From contig OMZY01000001.1 in the NCBI GenBank assembly GCA_900315675.1, positions 496,001-560,000 of the forward strand: a stretch of DNA of 64,000 nucleotides. The letters are read 5' to 3'. A program made the position numbers and the translations under genes. How positions within the stretch are numbered: the first letter of the stretch is position 1; each line of letters starts with the position of its first letter. The notes beneath the pieces are model-generated. The model saw only the letters and a list, made by a program, of their open reading frames with translations. It did not search any database and was not told where the DNA came from. Origin of the DNA: an uncultured Eubacteriales bacterium. GTDB lineage: Bacteria > Bacillota > Clostridia > Christensenellales > Aristaeellaceae. Positions 55,681-63,630 of the stretch are shown one piece after another.

Positions 55681-56890
55681 GAACCGTCATGCCCGTGCCC
55701 ATGTGGACGGTATTCTGATTGCGCTTGTCATTGCTATGTCGCTCTTCGGCATCGTTGCGGTCTGTGTTGCCACCTATTCACCTCAGTCCTCCTCTGATGC
55801 TTCTTTCCTGAATCATATTGTTGAATCGTCTTATGCCATGCGTCAGTGCCTGTTTGTATTGCTGGCTCCGTTGATTCTCGGCGTAATTATGGCCTTCCCC
55901 TATGATATTCTGCGCCGCCGGGCCGAATGGTTCTATTGGGCCGCGTTCATCCTGCTGGCCGTGACTACGATCTTCAATCGTGCCCAGGGTGTTAAGGCCT
56001 GGCTGGATATGCTGTGGGGTTATACCATTCAGCCTTCAGAGTTTATGAAACTGGCCCTGATTCTGGTTCTTGCCAAGAATTTTGCAAGGCAGGACAGTCC
56101 CATGTCGGATATGAAGTCCTTCATTCATATCTTTATGATTGTCATCATACCCGGCGTTGTTATCCTGCTTCAGGGTGAAACCGGATCTCTGCTGGTCATT
56201 GTTTTCATGTTCGCCGTCATGATGTATTTTGCCAATGTTTCCCTGAAAACGCTGGCTATCCTCGCAGCGCTTGCCATTGCAGCTGTTTTTGCCCTGTATG
56301 CTTTTATGCAGTTAACCGATTCCAACGACTATCGTATGGCCCGGATTTACGGCTGGCTTGATCCTGAAGCCTTTTCTTCCTCCGACGCCTATCAGCAGAC
56401 CATGTCCAAAATGACCATCGGATCCGGCGGGTTGACCGGCAACGGAATGTTTGTCGCTGGGTCCATCGCGCAGCTGAACTATGTTCCTGCGGACTGGACG
56501 GATTTCATTTATGCCACGATCGGGGAAACCTGGGGATTTGTCGGCTGCCTGGGTGTTCTGCTGGCCTACATTCTGATCCTGCTTCGTATGCTGTATCTTG
56601 CCTGGTTTACCCGGGATAAATTCGGCCGCATGATTATTGTCGGTGTTACAGGCATGCTTCTCTTCCATGTTCTGGAAAACATTGCAATGACCCTGGGCCT
56701 GATGCCCATCACCGGTATACCGCTTCCCTTCCTTTCTTACGGCGGATCCAATATGATGACCAATATGGGCGGCGTCGGTCTTGTACTGAATGCAACCCGC
56801 AACCGTTCCCTGAATGTTTCTGTCAGCACGCCTCAGACTTTCTACAATCCCTATCGTATACACAAGCGTTTCAAGACCAGGTCCTACTGA
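55667..56890 (+). CDS. rodA: RodA-type SEDS peptidoglycan glycosyltransferase
   Basis: 407 residues, ten membrane helices. SEDS motifs are visible: GYTIQPSEFMKLALIL, and the conserved Asp in ADWTDFIYATIGETWGF that is the presumed catalytic residue, then GIPLPFLSYGGSNMM near the end. It polymerises lipid II with PBP2, whose gene lies upstream in the same operon. It starts at TTG (55667), 7 bases after a perfect AAGGAGGTG within minD. The FtsW alternative is less likely given the mre context. Confidence 0.93.
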   Translation: MTITENRHARAHVDGILIALVIAMSLFGIVAVCVATYSPQSSSDASFLNHIVESSYAMRQCLFVLLAPLILGVIMAFPYDILRRRAEWFYWAAFILLAVTTIFNRAQGVKAWLDMLWGYTIQPSEFMKLALILVLAKNFARQDSPMSDMKSFIHIFMIVIIPGVVILLQGETGSLLVIVFMFAVMMYFANVSLKTLAILAALAIAAVFALYAFMQLTDSNDYRMARIYGWLDPEAFSSSDAYQQTMSKMTIGSGGLTGNGMFVAGSIAQLNYVPADWTDFIYATIGETWGFVGCLGVLLAYILILLRMLYLAWFTRDKFGRMIIVGVTGMLLFHVLENIAMTLGLMPITGIPLPFLSYGGSNMMTNMGGVGLVLNATRNRSLNVSVSTPQTFYNPYRIHKRFKTRSY

Positions 56891-56923
56891 TTTTACATCA
56901 TATTTTCATTTCCGGAGGCTGAC

Positions 56924-57940
56924 ATGGTTTCGGATTTCAACAGTGAATTTCTCATTCAGGCTCCCGATTACAGCAGGGTGATGAATGATACCGTTCTTCC
57001 CTGGCTCAGCGCCAGGGGATGTGAAACCTCTGTTCTTTCAGCGGACGGGCATCCTCTTTTCTGCGTTTCCTATGAGGCTGAAAATCCGGTCGGTACTGTG
57101 GTGATTGTTCACGGTTTTACCGAAAACGCCTATAAATACGCTGAGCTCATCTGGTCGCTGCTGCATCTGGGTTTTTCTGTACTGGCCTATGACCAGCGCG
57201 GTCACGGCCGTTCCTGGCGTGCTGACGGTATTCCGGATATTTCCGTTACCCACGTGGATCATTTTTCGGATTATGTGGAGGATCTGAAGACAGTATGTAC
57301 CGCCTATAAGGACAAGCTGCCATCACCCTGGTTCCTTTTTGCCCATTCCATGGGCGGAGCTGTTGCCTCTCTTTACCTGGAACAGGAACAGCACTGTATC
57401 TCCGCGGCTGTCTTCTCCTCCCCGATGATTGCGCCTTCAGTCCGTCCTTTTCCTTCTTTCCTTGCTGCTTTGCTTGCTTCAGCGGGCAGCCTGCTCGGAA
57501 AGGGAAAACATCCTCCGTTTTTTATGAAACCTTATTCCGGGCCTGAAGATTTCAGCACCTCCTGTGCGACGGATCCGGAACGTTTTGCCTGGTATGACGC
57601 TGTCAAGGCCTCTGTTCCCGTTTTCCGGAACAGCGTTCCTTCCTATCGTTGGTCCGGGGAAGCCGTTCGGGTTACCCGTCAGATTCTGGCGCCTGGCGCA
57701 CCTGAGAAAATCTGTTGTCCCATTCTTCTTTTTTCAGCAGATATTGATTCCTCCGTCTGCCGTGAACCGCAGGAAGCTTTTATCCGCAGACTGCCGGAAG
57801 GGCGTTTTATCCCTGTACCGGAAGCCCGGCATGAAATATTCCGTTCTGTTAATAAGGTTCTGTTTCCCTGGTGGCACCAGGTCATTCTTTTCCTGAAACA
57901 ACAAGCAGGTTTACCTGTAAATGGAGGCAATGAATCATGA
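56924..57940 (+). CDS. Alpha/beta hydrolase, lysophospholipase/monoacylglycerol lipase type
   Basis: 338 residues with VIVHGFTENAYKYAEL (oxyanion region), YDQRGHGRS, and the nucleophile elbow AHSMGG with Ser142. The catalytic Asp273 or Asp275 is in FSADIDSSV, and His303 in EARHEIF. No signal peptide, so it is cytoplasmic. Probably hydrolyses lysophospholipids or monoglycerides. GGAGG precedes the ATG. It follows rodA by 33 bases and overlaps the next small gene by 4, so it appears co-transcribed with the elongation genes. Confidence 0.9.
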   Translation: MVSDFNSEFLIQAPDYSRVMNDTVLPWLSARGCETSVLSADGHPLFCVSYEAENPVGTVVIVHGFTENAYKYAELIWSLLHLGFSVLAYDQRGHGRSWRADGIPDISVTHVDHFSDYVEDLKTVCTAYKDKLPSPWFLFAHSMGGAVASLYLEQEQHCISAAVFSSPMIAPSVRPFPSFLAALLASAGSLLGKGKHPPFFMKPYSGPEDFSTSCATDPERFAWYDAVKASVPVFRNSVPSYRWSGEAVRVTRQILAPGAPEKICCPILLFSADIDSSVCREPQEAFIRRLPEGRFIPVPEARHEIFRSVNKVLFPWWHQVILFLKQQAGLPVNGGNES

Positions 57941-58284
57941 ATCGCCGGAAATCGTTCTTTCCCCTTCTCTTTGTTCTTGTCATGCTTCTATGCGTACTTT
58001 TTATCTCCTGGTATCTACCCACAGTGAGTACGCTTCGCTTTTCCCTCGAAGACCGGAAAATCAGCCTGGAAACCAGTCAGGGACGTGAACGCAAGCAGCA
58101 GCATGAGTACGACGAAGCTGTTTCTGCGCTTGCGGAAGCCAATGAGGAGCTGGAAATGATCCGTCCGCAGGCAGAGGCTGCCGCCGAAACAAAAAAAGTC
58201 CTGAAAGAGGAGCGGAAAGCTCTCAAACAGGAAAAGAAGGATCTTGAGGAAACGACTTCCGGGGAGGACGCAAAAGATGAATAA
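57937..58284 (+). CDS. Small membrane protein with cytoplasm-excluded coiled coil (1 of 2)
   Basis: 115 residues: basic start (MNRRKS), one membrane helix (about 8-28), then a long charged coiled coil (about 33-110) rich in Glu, Lys and Ala. GGAGG lies 9 bases before the ATG, which overlaps the hydrolase stop (ATGA). It pairs with the next gene, of the same plan. By shape it recalls FtsL/DivIC-like septum proteins, but no motif proves that. Confidence 0.75.
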   Translation: MNRRKSFFPLLFVLVMLLCVLFISWYLPTVSTLRFSLEDRKISLETSQGRERKQQHEYDEAVSALAEANEELEMIRPQAEAAAETKKVLKEERKALKQEKKDLEETTSGEDAKDE

Positions 58285-58582
58285 ACAGATGAAAGCTGTT
58301 CTCAGTATTGTTTTGATCCTGGCTGTGATGCTGATGGTTTTCAGCGGGCTTCATCTGGCAGATCTCCGGAACCAGCTCCGGGATACTGATGCTGAACTGA
58401 CGGAAAGCCGCAGCACCTGGGAATCCATTGACAGCGAGAAAAGACTGATCCAGGATGAATTGAAAGATATACGCAATGAACTGAAGGAAGCAAATCAGGT
58501 CATTGCGGAATTATCCGATATTCAGGCTGAGGTTGACGAACTGCGCTCGCAGGTCGATGCTCTGAAAACGGGGAATCACTGA
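58277..58582 (+). CDS. Small membrane protein with coiled coil (2 of 2)
   Basis: 101 residues from the ATG at 58277, which has GGAGG 9 bases upstream and overlaps the previous stop by 8 bases. Layout: short basic start (MNKQMK), a membrane helix (about 6-25), and a coiled coil to the end (RNQLRDTDAELTESRSTWES, then DIRNELKEANQVIAEL). The shared plan and overlap suggest a heterodimer with its neighbour. Last gene before the tRNA promoter. Confidence 0.75.
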   Translation: MNKQMKAVLSIVLILAVMLMVFSGLHLADLRNQLRDTDAELTESRSTWESIDSEKRLIQDELKDIRNELKEANQVIAELSDIQAEVDELRSQVDALKTGNH

Positions 58583-58659
58583 TCGGCGTCCCCTGCATTT
58601 CAGATCGGAGTTTTCCCGTTTTTCTTCTTTCTTTTTCACCTTCATCTGATGAAAAAGTA

Positions 58660-58688
58660 TTGACATCATCCTGTTCACGTGATATAGT
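58660..58688 (+). promoter_or_regulatory. Promoter of the tRNA-Pro gene
   Basis: Consensus TTGACA (58660-58665), 17-base spacer, TATAGT (58683-58688). Confidence 0.88.
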
Positions 58689-58737
58689 ATTCGACGTTGT
58701 CGGAAGCACCTTCGGGTGTACGGCAGCGTGGAATTAT

Positions 58738-58811
58738 CTGGGTGTGGCGCAGTTTGGTAGCGTGCTTGAATGGGGTTCAAGAGGCCGGAGGTTCGAATCC
58801 TCTCACCCAGA
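58738..58811 (+). tRNA. tRNA-Pro (anticodon GGG)
   Basis: 74-base cloverleaf. Acceptor arms CTGGGTG / CACCCAG pair fully; the D-arm is GCGC / GCGT. The anticodon stem is CTTGA / TCAAG around the loop ATGGGGT, which gives anticodon GGG. The T-arm GGAGG-TTCGAAT-CCTCT is intact and the discriminator base is A. The CCA end is not encoded. It reads CCC and CCU. Confidence 0.93.
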
Positions 58812-58816
58812 CACTG

Positions 58817-58849
58817 ACTTCCTGATTGAACATCGGGAAGTATTTTTTT
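58817..58849 (+). terminator. Terminator of tRNA-Pro
   Basis: Stem ACTTCC / GGAAGT with an inner TGAT/ATC segment, followed by A and seven T residues, 5 bases after the tRNA. Confidence 0.85.
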
Positions 58850-58886
58850 GTTCTCTTCCGTATACGGTACGTTCACTGTTTCCGGC

Positions 58887-58915
58887 TTGTCATGCTTCTT
58901 TGATTGATGTAGAAT
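58887..58915 (+). promoter_or_regulatory. Promoter of the Lrp-aminotransferase operon
   Basis: TTGTCA (58887-58892) and TAGAAT (58910-58915), 17-base spacing. Confidence 0.7.
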
Positions 58916-58951
58916 ATATATGTTTATATTCAGGAAAGGAAGCATCAGAAG

Positions 58952-59443
58952 ATGACGAAACTCGAAGCGTCCCTCCTTGATATTCTTAAGGAAGACTGCC
59001 GTATCCCGCTTGAAAAAATGGCTGTGATGACCGGAACCTCTCTGGAGGAGGTTGCAGCTGCAATAGATAGCCTGGAAAAAAGAAAGATTATCCTGCGGTA
59101 CAGCCCCATGATCAACTGGGACCGTACGGACCGTGAACGGGTTGAGGCGATGATTGAAGTCCGTGTTACGCCGCAGCGTGATATGGGTTTTGATGCCATT
59201 GCCCGCCGGATCTATCGCTTTGACGAAGTGAAAAGCGTTTATCTCATGTCCGGTTCCTATGACCTTCTCGTTCTGGTGGAAGCCCGTACCCTGAAGGAAC
59301 TGGCTGCTTTTGTTTCCGCCAAGCTATCTCCGCTCGAAACCGTTACGGGAACTGCAACCAGCTTTGTGCTGAAACGATATAAGGAAGAAGGCGTCATTTT
59401 TGAAAGTGACGATGCCGACCACAGGCTGGTGATCTCCCCGTGA
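58952..59443 (+). CDS. Lrp/AsnC-family regulator (AlaR-like)
   Basis: 163 residues: an N-terminal winged helix (LLDILKEDCRIPLEKMAVM, then SLEKRKIILRY) and a RAM ligand-sensing domain (VEAMIEVRVTPQRDMGFD to ETVTGTATSFVL). Its stop overlaps the aminotransferase start (GTGA). The arrangement matches B. subtilis alaR-alaT, in which the Lrp-type regulator controls an alanine transaminase. A direct link to alanine here is therefore likely but untested. Confidence 0.9.
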   Translation: MTKLEASLLDILKEDCRIPLEKMAVMTGTSLEEVAAAIDSLEKRKIILRYSPMINWDRTDRERVEAMIEVRVTPQRDMGFDAIARRIYRFDEVKSVYLMSGSYDLLVLVEARTLKELAAFVSAKLSPLETVTGTATSFVLKRYKEEGVIFESDDADHRLVISP

Positions 59444-60621
59444 ACTATGATCAGTATCTGAACAGCAGGATCTCTGCCGTTCCGCCCAGCGGCATCCGTC
59501 GTTTTTTCGATCTGGCTGCTTCCAGGAAAGAAGCGATCTCCCTGGGCGTGGGTGAACCGGATTTTAAAACACCTTATCCCTTCCGCGATGCCGCCATCAA
59601 TTCCCTGGTAGACGGGGAAACCCAGTATACGGGCAATCGCGGACTGATTGAGCTGCGTCAGGAAATTTCCCTCTATCTTTCCGGAAGATATCAGATCAAT
59701 TATCGGCCGGAAACAGAAATCCTTGTGACAATCGGCGCTTCTGAAGCGATCGATCTGGTTTTGCGCGCGCTCATTTCAGATGGCGATGAGGTTCTTGTCC
59801 CCGATCCCAGCTATGTTTCCTATGCACCCGGCGTCATTTTCGCCGGGGGGGTTCCTGTGCCTGTCGAAACCCGGCAGGAAGATGATTTCCGCCTGAAAGC
59901 CGAAACGCTCGAGAAGAAAATCACTGAAAAATCCAAGCTTCTGATTCTTCCCTATCCGAATAATCCTACAGGGGCGGTTATGGGCAAAGAGGATCTGGAA
60001 GCTGTCGCTGAAGTAGTACGCAGGCACGATCTGCTTGTGATTTCCGATGAAATCTATTCCGAACTGGTCTATGACAACCATATGCATGTTGCCTTTGCTT
60101 CCCTTCCGGACATGTGGGAAAGAACCATCACAATCAACGGGTTCAGTAAATCCTTTGCAATGACCGGCTGGCGTGTGGGTTATGCCTGTGGCCCGGAAGA
60201 GATTATCGCTGTGATGAACAAAATTCATCAGTACGCCATTATGTGCGCTCCCCGTCAGGGCCAGGTTGCGGCAACCGCTGCTTTACGGCTCGGCAGGGAA
60301 AACAATTATGAATCTGTGACTGTCATGCGTGAAAGCTATGACAGACGCCGCAGGCTTATGGTAACGGCATTCCATGATATGGGCCTGGAATGTTTTGTTC
60401 CCTATGGTGCTTTCTATGTTTTCCCGTCCATCACCCGTACTGGGATGAGCAGTGAAGAGTTCTGCTCTGCGCTCCTGCAGGAGAAAGACGTCGCTGCGGT
60501 TCCCGGCAATGCCTTCGGTGCGTCCGGTGAAGGACATATCCGCTGCTGCTACGCCACGGCTGTTGATAAGATCAATATTGCGCTGGAGCGTATTGCTGCT
60601 TTTGTATCTGCCCATTCCTGA
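59440..60621 (+). CDS. Class I/II PLP aminotransferase (AlaT/PatA-like)
   Basis: 393 residues from a GTG overlapping the regulator stop. GVGEPDFKTPYP and YTGNRGLIELR at the start, the PNNPTGAV block, and the PLP lysine Lys237 in NGFSKSFAMTGWRVGY. The C-terminal Arg lies in GEGHIRCCY. Converts alanine, aspartate or another amino acid with 2-oxoglutarate; the pairing with an Lrp regulator favours alanine. Enzyme type secure, substrate inferred. Confidence 0.88.
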   Translation: MNYDQYLNSRISAVPPSGIRRFFDLAASRKEAISLGVGEPDFKTPYPFRDAAINSLVDGETQYTGNRGLIELRQEISLYLSGRYQINYRPETEILVTIGASEAIDLVLRALISDGDEVLVPDPSYVSYAPGVIFAGGVPVPVETRQEDDFRLKAETLEKKITEKSKLLILPYPNNPTGAVMGKEDLEAVAEVVRRHDLLVISDEIYSELVYDNHMHVAFASLPDMWERTITINGFSKSFAMTGWRVGYACGPEEIIAVMNKIHQYAIMCAPRQGQVAATAALRLGRENNYESVTVMRESYDRRRRLMVTAFHDMGLECFVPYGAFYVFPSITRTGMSSEEFCSALLQEKDVAAVPGNAFGASGEGHIRCCYATAVDKINIALERIAAFVSAHS

Positions 60622-60641
60622 TCATTGGAGGTTATTTACGG

Positions 60642-61784
60642 ATGTTCAGACGAATTACCGCGTTTTTCCTTTCTTTCCTTTTGCTTTTCATTTCCTGTGC
60701 TTTTGCGGACCAGTTCGATGAAGAGCTTGATATTGAAGAAATCATTGATCTGTCTGAAGAGGAAAACACCTCTGTTCAGCAGGACAGTAACGGCAATCCC
60801 ATTATCACGATTACCTGCACCGGAGATCTGACCATCGGCGGGGATAATTTTCATAAAAAAGGGAAAAAGTTTTATAGCGAGCTGACTAAAAACGACGATA
60901 ATATCAATTTTACCATGGCCAACGTTCGTGATATTTTCAAAAATGACACAATGACCCTGGTGAATTTTGAAGGTACTTTTACCAATTCAAAAAAGGTTCC
61001 CACCAATAAACAGGGAAATGATTTCCTGTTCAATATTGATCCGAAATACGTTAACGTACTGACGGATAATTCCATCGAAGCGGTCAGCCTGGCAAACAAC
61101 CATGTCATGGACCACGGATCGGATGGATATGAGGAAACGAAAAACGTCATCAGGGATGCCGGTGTAGTTTATTCCAATTCCGAGGAAATTGGCGTTTATT
61201 ATATCGACGGGATTGAAATCGCCATGCTCAGCTATCTGTGCATTGACCGTTATGACAAGCCCTATCCTCCTTATGACAACCTTTACGATAAAGTTGCGGC
61301 GGATATTGCCGCCACCAAGGAAAAATATCCCATTGTCATTGTTTCCTTCCACTGGGGCATTGAAAAGTATTACCGTCCAACCGAAAACCAGCTGAAAATG
61401 GGCAGGCTTGCTGTGGACAGCGGTGCCGATCTGGTCATCGGTCATCATTCACACCGTATTAATCCTATTGAACAGTACAAAGGCGTCTATATCTGTTATT
61501 CCCTCGGTAATTTCTGCTTCTCGGGCAATGACCGTCCGGATGATATGAATTCTTTTATCTTCCAGACGCGCTTCAAGGTGGACAAAAACACGCATGAAGC
61601 TACCAATATGGGATTCCGCATCATTCCGATCCGTATCACTTCCCTGAAGGACCGGAACAACTATACACCGACTCCGATCACCGATGATATGAAAATTGAC
61701 GGCCTGATCAGCACTTTAAAGGATAACGGCAGGAAATACTGTGAATATGCAGTTCCCGAATATCCGCTGAATTGGAAGGATTGA
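60642..61784 (+). CDS. CapA-family (PGA_cap) metallophosphatase-like exported protein
   Basis: 380 residues with a signal peptide (1-22), an acidic spacer (about 24-50), and the CapA fold: TCTGDLTIGG, LVNFEGTFTN, SLANNHVMDHG, SFHWGIEK, GHHSHRINPIE and CYSLGNFCFSG. CapA-like proteins take part in poly-gamma-glutamate capsule work or act as calcineurin-type phosphatases; there are no capB/capC genes here, so a capsule role is not shown. GGAGG lies 10 bases before the ATG, and the next gene starts 7 bases later. Confidence 0.88.
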   Translation: MFRRITAFFLSFLLLFISCAFADQFDEELDIEEIIDLSEEENTSVQQDSNGNPIITITCTGDLTIGGDNFHKKGKKFYSELTKNDDNINFTMANVRDIFKNDTMTLVNFEGTFTNSKKVPTNKQGNDFLFNIDPKYVNVLTDNSIEAVSLANNHVMDHGSDGYEETKNVIRDAGVVYSNSEEIGVYYIDGIEIAMLSYLCIDRYDKPYPPYDNLYDKVAADIAATKEKYPIVIVSFHWGIEKYYRPTENQLKMGRLAVDSGADLVIGHHSHRINPIEQYKGVYICYSLGNFCFSGNDRPDDMNSFIFQTRFKVDKNTHEATNMGFRIIPIRITSLKDRNNYTPTPITDDMKIDGLISTLKDNGRKYCEYAVPEYPLNWKD

Positions 61785-61791
61785 TCGCTTC

Positions 61792-62925
61792 ATGCTTGCT
61801 TCTGTTCTTCTGGATGCCTGCAGCCGGGCGGGAATCAGTTTCTATACCGGCGTTCCCGATTCCCTTCTCAAAGCGCTCTGCAATGAGCTTTATACCCGTT
61901 ACGGTACGGATACCGACACGCATGTCGTCGCACATAACGAGGGCGGCGCCATTGCTTTGTGCGCCGGTCATTATCTGGCATCCGGAAAACCCGGCCTTTG
62001 TTATATGCAGAACAGCGGTCTGGGCAACGCGGTCAATCCCCTTGCTTCCCTCATGGATCCGGAGGTTTATGCCATACCCTGCCTTCTCGTGATCGGCTGG
62101 CGCGGCGAACCTGGTGTGAAGGATGAGCCGCAGCATGTCAAACAGGGTGCTGTTACCCTGGGGCAACTGGATCTTCTCGGCATTCCTTGCAGGGTTCTTT
62201 CTCCCGATACTTCTGACGCAGAGTTTCTGAATGATTTCCGTGATTTATGTTCGGCGCTGAACAGCGGAAAGACAGCAGCGCTTGTTATACGGAAAGGCGC
62301 GCTTCAGTCAGATTGTAAGCCCGTTTACGGGAATTCCTATCTCCTGCCGCGGGAAACAGCCGCCGGAGTGATCCTGTCCGCTTCTTCGCCGGATGATGTA
62401 TTTGTATCCACAACCGGAAAACTGTCCCGGGAAATCTTTGAGCTTCGTGAGTCCAGGGGCGAAGGACATTCCAGGGATTTTCTCACGGTAGGTTCCATGG
62501 GACACGCTGCTATGATTGCCTTGCGCATTGCCGTTGAGAAACCGGACCGGAAAGTCTGGTGCCTGGATGGTGACGGCGCGGCGCTGATGCATCTCGGAGC
62601 GCTCCCGGTCATCGGCAGGCGCCTGCCCGGCAATCTGATTCATGTAATCATCAATAACGGGGCTCATGAGACTGTCGGCGGTATGCCTGTATGCGGCGGA
62701 GCTATGGATATACCGGCTTTGGCTTTTGCTTCCGGATATCCGACCGTTTTTTCCGCTGATTCGGAAGAGACGCTGCGGAAAATCCTGGCAGAATCCCTGC
62801 CCGAAGCCGCCGGTCCTGTCCTGATTGAGGTCAAATGTGCCTGCGGTTCCCGTGCGGATCTCGGCCGTCCGACCACTACACCGGTCGATAATCGGAACGC
62901 CATGATGGATTTTCTGAGGAATTAA
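61792..62925 (+). CDS. Phosphonopyruvate decarboxylase-like ThDP enzyme
   Basis: 377 residues, thiamine-diphosphate-dependent. YTGVPDSLLKAL near residue 18 is the signature of phosphonopyruvate/sulfopyruvate decarboxylases, Glu50 in HNEGGAIA is the ThDP-activating residue, and the metal/diphosphate motif is GDG at 260-262 with the NN pair about 25 residues on. In phosphonate synthesis it follows PEP mutase (AepX), but no mutase lies in the window. Alternative substrate is sulfopyruvate. It is co-transcribed with capA. Confidence 0.85.
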   Translation: MLASVLLDACSRAGISFYTGVPDSLLKALCNELYTRYGTDTDTHVVAHNEGGAIALCAGHYLASGKPGLCYMQNSGLGNAVNPLASLMDPEVYAIPCLLVIGWRGEPGVKDEPQHVKQGAVTLGQLDLLGIPCRVLSPDTSDAEFLNDFRDLCSALNSGKTAALVIRKGALQSDCKPVYGNSYLLPRETAAGVILSASSPDDVFVSTTGKLSREIFELRESRGEGHSRDFLTVGSMGHAAMIALRIAVEKPDRKVWCLDGDGAALMHLGALPVIGRRLPGNLIHVIINNGAHETVGGMPVCGGAMDIPALAFASGYPTVFSADSEETLRKILAESLPEAAGPVLIEVKCACGSRADLGRPTTTPVDNRNAMMDFLRN

Positions 62926-62955
62926 CCAATATATTACAAAAAATTCACATTTTTG

Positions 62956-62970
62956 ACTACAACATGTAGT
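62956..62970. promoter_or_regulatory. Palindrome upstream of the 63046 gene, operator candidate
   Basis: ACTACA-ACA-TGTAGT, perfect 6-bp arms, 10 bases before the -35 element. It resembles BlaI/MecI/CopY-type operators, but the spacing differs by one base. Confidence 0.45.
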
Positions 62971-62979
62971 GGAAACTTA

Positions 62980-63008
62980 TTGACCTGAATCATATATTTA
63001 GATATTAT
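62980..63008 (+). promoter_or_regulatory. Promoter of the 175-residue unknown gene
   Basis: TTGACC (62980-62985) and TATTAT (63003-63008), 17-base spacing, very AT-rich. Confidence 0.78.
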
Positions 63009-63045
63009 TATATATAAGTTTAGGATTCAGGAAGGTGGGTGCGAA

Positions 63046-63573
63046 GTGATTACCGGTTACAGCAGTAAACCTGTATTTCAGTATAAATTTCGTCCCCTTC
63101 TGCAGGACCAGCGGGTAATGGACGGCGGTTTCTGCGTCATCCTGTATGAAAATCGCATCCTGTCCTTCAGCACCTACCGGGCTGACGGTTCCTTTATAGA
63201 TGAATTGTGTTTTTCACTTCCTGTCCGTGTGATCCAGTGCTTTTACAGTCTGCTTCGCAACGCGGGCAGCTGGCTCGGAGATACTCCCTGTGATCTGCGT
63301 GGCGCCACCGTAACAACCTATGCGTCTTCCTTCGCGTTTGACGGTTATGATCCCATCCGTGTATGGGGCATCAATGACCTGCTTTGTCAGCCCGCCGGTT
63401 CACAGGCCGGTTTCTTCACGCGTCATCTCTACGTTCTGTTTGAAGACGTGGCCAATCTTCTGGCTGAAAACGGCATCCGCCTGACGCTGGACGGCTTTAC
63501 CTGGGATACGGAAAGGATTCATCCATTCCGAAAAGGACAGCTTTATTCTTCCGGAAGACAGGGCGTAATCTGA
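63046..63573 (+). CDS. Unknown protein, 175 residues
   Basis: Starts at GTG (63046) after AAGGTGG. A compact globular protein, no signal peptide or membrane helix. It has several aromatic-rich stretches (VFQYKFRPLL, CVILYENRILSFSTYR, LPVRVIQCFYSLLRNAGSWLG, RHLYVLFEDVANLL) and no recognised motif. It stands alone between its own promoter with an upstream palindrome and a clear terminator, so it is probably regulated independently. Confidence 0.7.
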   Translation: MITGYSSKPVFQYKFRPLLQDQRVMDGGFCVILYENRILSFSTYRADGSFIDELCFSLPVRVIQCFYSLLRNAGSWLGDTPCDLRGATVTTYASSFAFDGYDPIRVWGINDLLCQPAGSQAGFFTRHLYVLFEDVANLLAENGIRLTLDGFTWDTERIHPFRKGQLYSSGRQGVI

Positions 63574-63581
63574 TATCTGAT

Positions 63582-63606
63582 GCGTACCGGAAGGTACGCT
63601 TTTTTA
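63582..63606 (+). terminator. Terminator of the 175-residue unknown gene
   Basis: 7-bp stem GCGTACC / GGTACGC with a 4-base loop (GGAA), then a run of T residues, 8 bases after the stop. Confidence 0.9.
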
Positions 63607-63630
63607 TTATATGGGAGGGAGATCATTCGT

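Noticed and set aside
57937..58582. FtsL/DivIC names for the two small coiled-coil proteins
   Set aside because: Only the overall shape agrees; no sequence motif supports a specific name.
62956..62970. Identity of the ACTACA palindrome as a BlaI/MecI operator
   Set aside because: Arms fit but the 3-base centre does not match the 2-base spacing I know for that family; kept only as an operator candidate.
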